Shown: piece after piece, positions 5,410 through 12,874 of the stretch
Numbering within the stretch: position 1 is the first letter of the stretch
How the letters are laid out: each line of letters begins with the position of its first letter
Virus record (IMG/VR): IMGVR_UViG_3300043099_000912
Span: 1 to 20,291 of that record
Direction: 5' to 3' (one strand)
Source: a virus
Length of the DNA stretch: 20,291 nt
Position numbers and translations under genes: made by a program
The notes under the pieces: model-generated
What the model was told of the DNA's origin: nothing
What the model saw: only the letters and a program-made list of their open reading frames with translations
Database searches by the model: none

Positions 5410-8378
5410 TAACTACAATTTATTGTCAGGTTTATACCTACGTTCAAATAAAGCGTTTGATTTACAAACGCAGGTGTCGATGTTGTATTAAATACTGTTA
5501 GAGTATTACCATTTAAAGTAAAGTTATATCCGTAATTATTCATTTGAGGTAAATACAAAACGAGTGCTTGTCTCCATTCCAAATTTGATGGATAACCATT
5601 GGAACCGTACCCAGTATAGAACATTTCATTCACGATTGTTTGGTTCCCTATTTTCAAATCTACATACCATTCGGAAACTAAAGTGTCAAGAACACATTCG
5701 TTCAGGGAAATTTCTTGTTCAGCCAACACGGAATTTAATGATGATAACAATATACTACTGAAATTAGATACTGTTGGGTTTCCATTCAACCAAGGATAAA
5801 TAAAAATACTTACATATTGTTGTGATACAGTCCCATTGAAAATACCAGAGGTAATCCTACAAGGGTCTTTAACTTTCGGAAGAATTAAACAACCTCTTTG
5901 TCTCCTATAAACTAATTTTTGTCTATGGAGAATTGAGTTTTCTAATTTAATCCCTCCGTTCCATATTGTAGTGGCTGGAACCATCTGTTCTACTAACTTC
6001 ATCCAAAATGGACCCAAACCATCCACATAATCAATCAATTTTTGATATGTGTAATCGTAATTCGGAAAACCAGTCTGTTGTTCCGAAAGAATATATTTCC
6101 ACCACAAAGATTGTAAATTAGGATATCCACCCGTTTTACCGTCCGTTATAAATTGTCTGTTCCTTGTGTTTATCATATTTTGCCAAAAAGTCTGAGCAAA
6201 CTCAAAGAAGGTTTTTTTCTTAGGTTCTGGATTTACAAAAGTCCAATCTAATCCACCAGGACTTGGATATCCTACAGTCAAACCTGATTCGGGTATTGGA
6301 TAATCATATTGTACTGATTCTCTCCAAACATCGAAAAGTAACCCTTGTGCAGGATTCAAAAATATATCTACATTTTTAACATTTAGTACCAATTTTTCAT
6401 TACCAACAAAATAGTATGAGTTAAAATTAGCATCCCTTGAAATTCTAAATAAATCGTCATCAGCTAACCATGATTTTTTATTGTCAACGACTCTTTCCAA
6501 AGAATATCCCAAAGTCATATATGGGAAATTTCTAAATCTATCTAAATATTGTTGACCGTATGTAAAAGGAGCAAGCTGCGTTTGTATATCAAAGTTTTGT
6601 CCTGTGAAAATTTGACCTGTATTTACTACTTCATCTGGACTTCTGTGGTCTGGTGTTGTCTCATACCATCCTGCACCCAATTGGAAGAAGTATGTCTCGG
6701 TGTTGACGGGAGCCTTTGGATAACCCTCATCATCAACGGGGTATTCTCCCCTGAAAACATTTACACTTTCAAAAGTTGATGTTGCGGTGAACGCACTGAA
6801 AACTTGTCCTTGAAATCTATAGGTAACATTTGATAGTGTAGGTAATTGGTTTGTGTAAGTTCCTCCCGATATAGACGCAAATTGAGACTCGAAATTCTCC
6901 ATATTGATTCTTTGGTCCGCCAAATAAATGTGTTCATTGTATTCTATAAGTGAATCAGGTGCACCAATAAGTCTCAGTAAAAATTCAATTGATTTCCTTG
7001 TACCTTTTGATTTGAAAAGATAGGAGGCATTCAAAATTAAATTTCTATAAAAAGCGTAGTTTAATTCGGTTGGGGTAAGTGCTTTGGCATATCCAGGATA
7101 GTTAGGTTCGTTAGTATTTCCAAAAATAGATTGTAAAAAATCCTCATCAGTTATAGGTGAAAAGTTGGACGACCATCCTAAAGTTTGCGCTAGGTTTACC
7201 AAAAGTTGGGAAGGTATGTCATTACCTGGATTGTAGTTCACAGAATTCATGAACGCTAACGCATCAATAAATTGTTTAATTTGGTCAAAGCTTCTACCGT
7301 AGATTTGTAATATTTTTTCTACTTTTTGGCCAAGGGTATCAAATTCTTTGAATGCATCGGTCACTAAAAATCTTGAAATCAAATTAGTTTTATAAGAATC
7401 CAATTCTACTGCAATATCTTGTAATTGGGTTAGATAGTTGTCAAAATTTATACTTGCAATGTCCAAATTCCAACTTCCATTCTTTGGGAAGGTAACTTGA
7501 GTGTATTGTGTAAAAAATTGACCTGTGTTGTTTTGTTGTGGTAATTGAAAAAATGCGGTATATTCGGGTCTAGTAAAACGATTCATCAAGAATTGTTCTA
7601 CCGTATCTAAACTTTCAGCAAAAACTTTGTCTACTATAAAATCATTTGGTCTTATCAAAAAATTATCATAAATTGTCGTTGCTGTAGTTCCAAAAGGGGC
7701 ACCAGAAACGTAAAAAGATAAAGTTCCTGTTGTCAGTGAGGTTGAGGGTGTAAATGATACAACTTTGAAAATATCATCGTTTATATTCACACAATAATCT
7801 AAATAAGTTCTTGTTAGATTTCTAAGATATGATGTTGTAATTTCTCTCGCCGCGATGTTTGTGTCCGCACTAAAACTATAATCAATATCGAACGGATTTA
7901 TAATTCTATCTAATGTCACATCAAAAGAAGTTTCATCTGCGATGGGGTCATAAACAATATTGATTGCAGTGGCTCCTGTGGTAAAATCCAAATTAGTGAA
8001 AACCACTTCTAAAGCAGCAGGAAAATAATTTATGATGTGAGTTACAGAAACTTCAAATCTCTTTGATAAAGACCCATATAAAGAAAAGTTCAATACTTGA
8101 GATACATCATAATTTGGGTAAACTCTAAATTGTGAGGCTTGTATTCTTCTTGACTCAAAAACATCCTCGATGTTCATGCTTTCAAGAGTCATTGGTTCAG
8201 AAAAAGCTCCTACATTAAACTTTCTATTTACTTTTTCTGTTACTCCCGCAGTAAAGTCAAAATTACCCAAAGTCAAACCACCTCCGTTGACAGTTTGTAA
8301 ACCAACTATATTGTCAGAGAAGGTTCCTGAACCACTACCAGGAACAGGAGGATAAAAATATTTTTTTTCTTGTGCCAT
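5409..8378 (-). CDS. Large baseplate/tail protein with P2 gpI-like segment
   Basis: A 989-residue protein whose ATG (8378) overlaps the preceding stop as TAATG. Residues 1-60 are Gly/Ser-rich. Residues 70-76 carry EDVFESR within IEDVFESRR, followed by QAS and an aromatic/Arg step, a motif shared with the 556-residue protein upstream. Residues ~340-480 are helical and contain KSKGTRKSIEFLLRLIG (456-472), the hallmark of P2 gpI-like baseplate proteins (TIGR02242-like), with a long amphipathic stretch before it. Around residues 815-860, VPATTIWNGG and a basic RQKLVYRRQRGC segment close that part. The last ~120 residues match the C-terminus of the adjacent 712-residue protein. In gpI-type systems this protein links baseplate to fibres, which fits its place directly before the adhesins. 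It is far longer than P2 gpI, so only the middle segment is claimed. Confidence 0.75.
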   Translation of the reverse strand: MAQEKKYFYPPVPGSGSGTFSDNIVGLQTVNGGGLTLGNFDFTAGVTEKVNRKFNVGAFSEPMTLESMNIEDVFESRRIQASQFRVYPNYDVSQVLNFSLYGSLSKRFEVSVTHIINYFPAALEVVFTNLDFTTGATAINIVYDPIADETSFDVTLDRIINPFDIDYSFSADTNIAAREITTSYLRNLTRTYLDYCVNINDDIFKVVSFTPSTSLTTGTLSFYVSGAPFGTTATTIYDNFLIRPNDFIVDKVFAESLDTVEQFLMNRFTRPEYTAFFQLPQQNNTGQFFTQYTQVTFPKNGSWNLDIASINFDNYLTQLQDIAVELDSYKTNLISRFLVTDAFKEFDTLGQKVEKILQIYGRSFDQIKQFIDALAFMNSVNYNPGNDIPSQLLVNLAQTLGWSSNFSPITDEDFLQSIFGNTNEPNYPGYAKALTPTELNYAFYRNLILNASYLFKSKGTRKSIEFLLRLIGAPDSLIEYNEHIYLADQRINMENFESQFASISGGTYTNQLPTLSNVTYRFQGQVFSAFTATSTFESVNVFRGEYPVDDEGYPKAPVNTETYFFQLGAGWYETTPDHRSPDEVVNTGQIFTGQNFDIQTQLAPFTYGQQYLDRFRNFPYMTLGYSLERVVDNKKSWLADDDLFRISRDANFNSYYFVGNEKLVLNVKNVDIFLNPAQGLLFDVWRESVQYDYPIPESGLTVGYPSPGGLDWTFVNPEPKKKTFFEFAQTFWQNMINTRNRQFITDGKTGGYPNLQSLWWKYILSEQQTGFPNYDYTYQKLIDYVDGLGPFWMKLVEQMVPATTIWNGGIKLENSILHRQKLVYRRQRGCLILPKVKDPCRITSGIFNGTVSQQYVSIFIYPWLNGNPTVSNFSSILLSSLNSVLAEQEISLNECVLDTLVSEWYVDLKIGNQTIVNEMFYTGYGSNGYPSNLEWRQALVLYLPQMNNYGYNFTLNGNTLTVFNTTSTPAFVNQTLYLNVGINLTINCS

Positions 8379-9286
8379 TATGTTGTTATCGTCGTGAAGT
8401 TTTTACTAAAATCAATGTTAGTACCTCTACTCTGTTTAACCTCATACAGTAAAGCATTAAATTCATTTCTAATCTCATACAGATTGTATTGTCTGTAGAT
8501 ATTATTTTCTGAATCATAGATAGTGTAGATACCATCGTCGATTGATTTAGTTTGGTTACCGTAAAGGGCAATTCCAAGACTTGAAATATCATACTCAACC
8601 ATTTCGATTTCTATTGTAACCGGATTGAAATATGTATTTGAAATAATAATTCCTTGTGTCGGTTGGCCTATAAAAGGAGTCGCGTTGGGGTTATTTGTTG
8701 GTGATGATGAGGGTGATAATGTCAAAAACAATAGATTTGATGTTCCATCTACATATCTATATCTAATTGCTTTTTGATTGGAGTTTGTTTCATTAGTGAC
8801 AACAGGTTCGCAGAAAAAACAAGATGTAACTACTCTAAAAAAATTAGGTATTTTAGAACCATCAGGATTTAGATATTCAATTCTAAATCCAACCAATCCC
8901 TGTGGGACAAATTTATTTTGATATTCTGCCGGCACATTCCCCAAATCCACTACTATTCCTTTAACGGTAGGTAAAGCACTCAAAACACCACAATCTGTTA
9001 TAATGGTTCTAATTTGTGCAGGTCTGAGGTAAAGAGTATAAATCCCCAAAGCATTAAATTGTTGGGCGGGTAAACTCAAATTATATAAACCACCAAGCAC
9101 TTCTACCCCAGCGTTACCACCTGTTTGAGTGTTATTAAAATAAGGTCTTAATATTGTTGGAGCATTTAGTTTTGTAAGTGTGAAATCATCTGTAACATCT
9201 CTTGATGGCGTGTAGACCATCAATATTTCTACGTCTTCAGGTGAAACATCACTAGGCCTTATTGTACCATATGAACCGATTGCCAT
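8378..9286 (-). CDS. Tail/baseplate-region protein, function unknown
   Basis: A 302-residue protein with start ATG 9286 and a stop overlapping the next start by one base (TAATG). It is soluble and predicted mixed or beta-rich, with no repeats or membrane segments. Cysteines are few: Cys99 and the pair Cys156/Cys159 in TSCFFCEP, which could bind a metal or form a disulfide. The C-terminal part (residues ~245-290) contains regularly spaced Tyr and Glu (IYRQYNLYEIRNEFNALLYE), suggesting a helical end. Neighbours on both sides are tail proteins, so it is probably a peripheral baseplate or connector subunit. Its length is near those of T4 gp8 and gp9, but I see no sequence basis for either assignment. 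A TATTTAT motif precedes its start in a 36-base gap. Confidence 0.75.
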   Translation of the reverse strand: MAIGSYGTIRPSDVSPEDVEILMVYTPSRDVTDDFTLTKLNAPTILRPYFNNTQTGGNAGVEVLGGLYNLSLPAQQFNALGIYTLYLRPAQIRTIITDCGVLSALPTVKGIVVDLGNVPAEYQNKFVPQGLVGFRIEYLNPDGSKIPNFFRVVTSCFFCEPVVTNETNSNQKAIRYRYVDGTSNLLFLTLSPSSSPTNNPNATPFIGQPTQGIIISNTYFNPVTIEIEMVEYDISSLGIALYGNQTKSIDDGIYTIYDSENNIYRQYNLYEIRNEFNALLYEVKQSRGTNIDFSKNFTTITT

Positions 9287-9301
9287 AATTTAGTTTTTTT
9301 T

Positions 9302-9308
9302 ATAAATA
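9302..9308 (-). promoter_or_regulatory. TATTTAT motif before the 302-residue protein gene
   Basis: The coding strand reads AATAACTATTTAT (9302-9314), about 15 bases before the ATG at 9286. The same 13 bases occur at 17717-17729 before the 1611-residue gene. That makes these two sites the best-matched pair of the five. Confidence 0.4.
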
Positions 9309-9322
9309 GTTATTTTTAACTT

Positions 9323-10414
9323 TTAGATGGCACTTGATTTCTCCTCCACATTGAAGAATCCGTAACCATAATTTATCATATCTCCTATGTTATCAACCTC
9401 TCCAAGTCTCTGAACCCTTTCGTATGCACTATTCTTACCTCTCTCCACAAAAACATCTGTTTGTATTTGAGGTTGGTCAACAGCCTTTATCAGTGTTTCA
9501 TTTTTTGTAATAGGTTCTGCGGTCAAATTTTGATTTGTGAAACCTGATGAATCTTGAAAGAAATTGGTCGTACCATCTACATAATCATAATAGTTTATTC
9601 CTTGAATTGTATACCCTGTGTAGGTGGTTGCTGTTACAAAAATGTTCCCCCATATTTGGCCGTTTGCAATTACCGGTGTAAATAACTCATATTGACTCGG
9701 ACCATATAGTTGTAGTTCCGTAAGTCTTGATTTAGAGACACCAGAGATTTGAAATGGTACCGTTAAATAATTGTTTGATGTTTGAGCGGCGACTGTGTTC
9801 ACAGCATCACCTGAAAAAATGTAATTATAACTTATTGGTGTGTTAGCCCAACTACCTCCTTGTGGTATGAAAAAGGCAGTACCGTTTGGGTTGGGTGCAA
9901 TTATGTTAGTAAATGGTGTGGAAATTTCTTTCTTCACCATGGTTTGTCCCCACGGATTCGTTTGTTTTAGAGTTATTGTATAATTTGCTGAAGCGGTTGG
10001 GTACGTATGAGATAAAAAATTAGGTGTAAAAGTACTAATAACTTGAAGGGGGCTTCCATCACCCCAATCAACAGTATAAACTGAAAGTTCTAAAAATTTT
10101 TGAAACTGATTAGAAGTGTTATAAACATAATAAACATAAGGTGAAGTTGTTGTAGACGAAAATATGAAATTAGCAACTACGTCTTTTTGAAGAACTGCAC
10201 CATCAAAAGGTGTATAATATCCAACGTCAACCGCAGTTTGTGTAATCAAAATTGGTATTGTTAAACCAGTAAGTAAGGAACTACCATTCGGACCAGCACT
10301 CAACACCTGACTCATTCCTGAGTAGACTCCTACTTCAATACCTCGGTAATTTACTTCAAACAAATCTCCTTTGATATTTTCAGGCGATATGACTATATTA
10401 TATAAGTCCGACAT
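9323..10414 (-). CDS. PKD-domain tail protein
   Basis: A 363-residue protein with start ATG 10414, two bases after the preceding stop. Residues ~80-168 form a PKD-like beta-sandwich: VDWGDGSP at 115-122, then SHTYP at 135-139, then a Tyr-Thr-Ile strand and NPWG. This is the usual WGDGS...HTY...Y.ItL order. PKD domains mediate protein or carbohydrate contacts on surface proteins and occur in phage structural proteins. Residues 170-300 are beta-rich with many Tyr. The last ~60 residues are polar and look like a separate conserved tail (SAYERVQRLGEVDNIGDMI). I infer a structural baseplate-periphery protein; the PKD assignment is stronger than the role. Position between two unknown tail genes agrees with this. 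Confidence 0.75.
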   Translation of the reverse strand: MSDLYNIVISPENIKGDLFEVNYRGIEVGVYSGMSQVLSAGPNGSSLLTGLTIPILITQTAVDVGYYTPFDGAVLQKDVVANFIFSSTTTSPYVYYVYNTSNQFQKFLELSVYTVDWGDGSPLQVISTFTPNFLSHTYPTASANYTITLKQTNPWGQTMVKKEISTPFTNIIAPNPNGTAFFIPQGGSWANTPISYNYIFSGDAVNTVAAQTSNNYLTVPFQISGVSKSRLTELQLYGPSQYELFTPVIANGQIWGNIFVTATTYTGYTIQGINYYDYVDGTTNFFQDSSGFTNQNLTAEPITKNETLIKAVDQPQIQTDVFVERGKNSAYERVQRLGEVDNIGDMINYGYGFFNVEEKSSAI

Positions 10415-10416
10415 TA

Positions 10417-11217
10417 TTATGGGTTTATAAATTCATACCAAACAATCGGATTGTTAGGTTGACCAAATCTTACATTGTTTGAATCAAAGATTCTATAAGT
10501 TTGGGTTGGATAATCAATTTTCATTATATAATAAAAATATCTTGTCGTATCGAAGGTGAATTGTGAATTCGGAAAAAAACTTTGTGGTTTATTCATCATT
10601 CTCAAGAAAAATCCTGTTCTAGCATCATAAAATTTGGCTGACATGTAAAAGGTTGATATGTCTAAGAAATTTCTTTTCTTCAACCAATAAACAAAGAAAC
10701 CCTCTTTATCACCAACATAATCAAGCTTGAATTTTGGTTTTTTAATATCAACCGATGCTCTTGGTAATATTGCAGGTTGTTTTTCTCCTTGTTGTGTTGG
10801 GATTATCGCTGTGAGATAATTTATTTGTTTTTTCTCATCAGGAGTATCGTAGAAATCTAATTTGAAAAATGAGTTTGCGAATGCGTTTCTATAGTAATAA
10901 ACGTCGGGTACGGTGAATCCTGCCGCTAAATAAGTGTTCACCCAATTGGTCACGTTATTCAATGATGTACCTGAATGAAAATTGAATTCATAGTTTATTT
11001 CGGTCTTCTGATTATAAGGTTGTCCCGTAAATGGAGCGTGAGCGAATCTTGACAACTCAAAATCTCTACCAACACCAATAACCTCTGTAATTATTTCCTC
11101 TTCATATAAATCAATACTTTGGTCTATCCCCAAATAATCCCACGACATTTCAATTGGAATTGTAAGTGATTCACTTGTCAAAGATGTATTTGGGATTTTA
11201 TAATTAAGAACACTCAT
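10417..11217 (-). CDS. Tail/baseplate-region protein, function unknown
   Basis: A 266-residue protein. I choose ATG at 11217-11215 (MSVLNYKIPN) over the TTG one codon upstream. It overlaps the end of the upstream gene by 14 bases, suggesting coupled translation. It is rich in Phe and Tyr and strongly mixed in charge, with no membrane segment, cysteine cluster or repeat. Notable stretches are WDYLGIDQSIDLYEEEIITE (residues 26-45) and an aromatic C-terminus (RYFYYIMKIDYP). The size and position, two genes after the large wedge-like protein, would fit a small baseplate wedge subunit. I cannot match it to a named T4 protein from sequence alone. Confidence 0.75.
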   Translation of the reverse strand: MSVLNYKIPNTSLTSESLTIPIEMSWDYLGIDQSIDLYEEEIITEVIGVGRDFELSRFAHAPFTGQPYNQKTEINYEFNFHSGTSLNNVTNWVNTYLAAGFTVPDVYYYRNAFANSFFKLDFYDTPDEKKQINYLTAIIPTQQGEKQPAILPRASVDIKKPKFKLDYVGDKEGFFVYWLKKRNFLDISTFYMSAKFYDARTGFFLRMMNKPQSFFPNSQFTFDTTRYFYYIMKIDYPTQTYRIFDSNNVRFGQPNNPIVWYEFINP

Positions 11218-12874
11218 CAAATAATGGTTTAATCGGGAAGTTTATACCAAATAGATTATCATTGAAATTCACACCCTCAGGAATCAATCTGAAAACAATT
11301 GATGTAAAAGGATAGTGAGCACTGTTCAAAAAAGGATAGTCTACACCTCTACCTATGTTATCAAAAAAACCGTAATCATATATGTCTCTCCATCTAAATT
11401 GGCGGTCCGCACTTGAGTAATACGAATAACTTGGAACGTTATCAACAGAACCAATATTGGCAGTTTCTATGTAGTCAGAAAAAACTCTCAAACTCATTGA
11501 ATGATGTGGTTGGTAATAATACCCTTCTCTTGTTGGTAAATGTGTAAACACATTCGGATTGAAATTTATTTTATGGTAAAGTGGAGAAACAACTCTTTCA
11601 AGCTGTTCATAGTTATTCCACTCACAAAAATCTCCATCAACTATATCACCCTTATTCAAATCCTTTGTAAATGCAAAAGTGTAGTTCTGTTTTGTATACG
11701 TTGAAATTTGTAGATTCGAGTTAGAATTGAGGTTATTCCTGTCCCAATATGGATTTGTCGGTGAAGATAAATTGAACTTCCATCCACGTTTTATTCCGAT
11801 AGGGCTAGAGGGGTCATAAAAATATCCCGTATAACCCTTATGAACAATTGTAAGAAATAGTTCACTCAACGGTCTTTTTTGATTGTCTATTAAAGTTGTA
11901 ATATCTATATCGTAAGAAGAAGTAACATTATATGCGTTGCTACTTGTTTTTTGGGCAATTGTAGTTATTAGGTTAGGTGTTAGTGAACTAAGTTGTAGTT
12001 GTTTTTCTTCCAAGAAAACATTTTTTTCGAAACCCGATTTAGTCATGAGGACATCCTCAACAGATGTAAGTATTTTGTTTTGTCTAACATAATAATCTGA
12101 AGTTGTTTCCAAAAGATTATTTGGGTTTATTACTCTTTTGAAAGTACCGACTTTACCAGTATTGAATGTGTTTCCGGTATATCCATAATTGAATATATTA
12201 AAAATATATTCGTCTGAGTCAGTCTGACCGTTACCCAAAGAAAACACTTCAAACAAATCCACTCTTCCATACGCAAAGGACAATTTTACATATTCACCAA
12301 CGGATAATCCATGGGGTGAAATACATTGAAAAGCAATTACATTACTTCCGTTGAACGTTGTGTTTTGAATACTAAATGGAATTCCATCTTTAGCTATCCA
12401 ACTATTGATTGAAATCAGATTAGTATACAAAACCTGATTTGGATTGTTTTGAAACGCGTAAGAAAAATAATAAGTCCAATTATAGGTATAAGCACTTTTA
12501 GCATAAAAATCTAAATGTTGGTCTGTTATATCAGGTCGATAAAAATCAAATTCATAATACTGTGGGAACCCTTTCCATATATTAGTTTGAGTGGATTCGA
12601 TTGAATTTACGTAATATAAATTATTTTTAAAAGGTGTGTAATTAGTCGTTCCAGTCAGGGTATTTGCATAGAGATAATTTATTTTGAAGGTAGGTCGGTA
12701 TATTCTTGAGGCTTGTCTTTCAGATTCGAAAACATCTTCCAAAGATATTGTGGCATTCCTATCATATTCAACAATTTGTTGTTGCTTTTCTTCTAACGTA
12801 ACAGTAATCTTTTGGTCTACTTTAGGTGCAGATTGGTATGATAAGCTAGCCGGTATAATAGTGAATTTATTCAT
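11204..12874 (-). CDS. Baseplate-region protein with EDVFES motif
   Basis: A 556-residue protein. The frame is open further upstream to 12955, but that extension lies inside the 3' end of the preceding gene. ATG 12874 (MNKFTIIPAS) overlaps that gene by only eight bases and is the better start. Residues 25-50 are Glu/Gln-rich and lead into LEDVFESERQAS (45-56) followed by YRP. The same block, slightly altered, is near the N-terminus of the 989-residue protein. The rest is Tyr- and Asn-rich and probably beta-structured, with a conserved-looking segment near the end (RQFRWRDIYDYGFFDNIGRG). There is no signal or membrane segment. Shared motif and position suggest both proteins dock on the same baseplate partner. 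No named family is recognised. Confidence 0.75.
   Translation of the reverse strand: MNKFTIIPASLSYQSAPKVDQKITVTLEEKQQQIVEYDRNATISLEDVFESERQASRIYRPTFKINYLYANTLTGTTNYTPFKNNLYYVNSIESTQTNIWKGFPQYYEFDFYRPDITDQHLDFYAKSAYTYNWTYYFSYAFQNNPNQVLYTNLISINSWIAKDGIPFSIQNTTFNGSNVIAFQCISPHGLSVGEYVKLSFAYGRVDLFEVFSLGNGQTDSDEYIFNIFNYGYTGNTFNTGKVGTFKRVINPNNLLETTSDYYVRQNKILTSVEDVLMTKSGFEKNVFLEEKQLQLSSLTPNLITTIAQKTSSNAYNVTSSYDIDITTLIDNQKRPLSELFLTIVHKGYTGYFYDPSSPIGIKRGWKFNLSSPTNPYWDRNNLNSNSNLQISTYTKQNYTFAFTKDLNKGDIVDGDFCEWNNYEQLERVVSPLYHKINFNPNVFTHLPTREGYYYQPHHSMSLRVFSDYIETANIGSVDNVPSYSYYSSADRQFRWRDIYDYGFFDNIGRGVDYPFLNSAHYPFTSIVFRLIPEGVNFNDNLFGINFPIKPLFDECS

Noticed and set aside
9301-9308. Plus-strand TATAAATA, identical to the T4 late-promoter core
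   Set aside because: It points rightwards, against every gene here, so it is not called as a T4-type late promoter. The coding-strand reading of the same site is reported instead.
10417-11217. Assignment of the 266- and 302-residue proteins to T4 gp8/gp9/gp11
   Set aside because: Size and position are only loosely compatible, and no motif supports a specific T4 equivalent.
11215-11220. TTG start at 11220 one codon before ATG 11217 (and likewise TTG 17705 before ATG 17702)
   Set aside because: An ATG is immediately adjacent in both cases, and no ribosome-binding feature favours the TTG.
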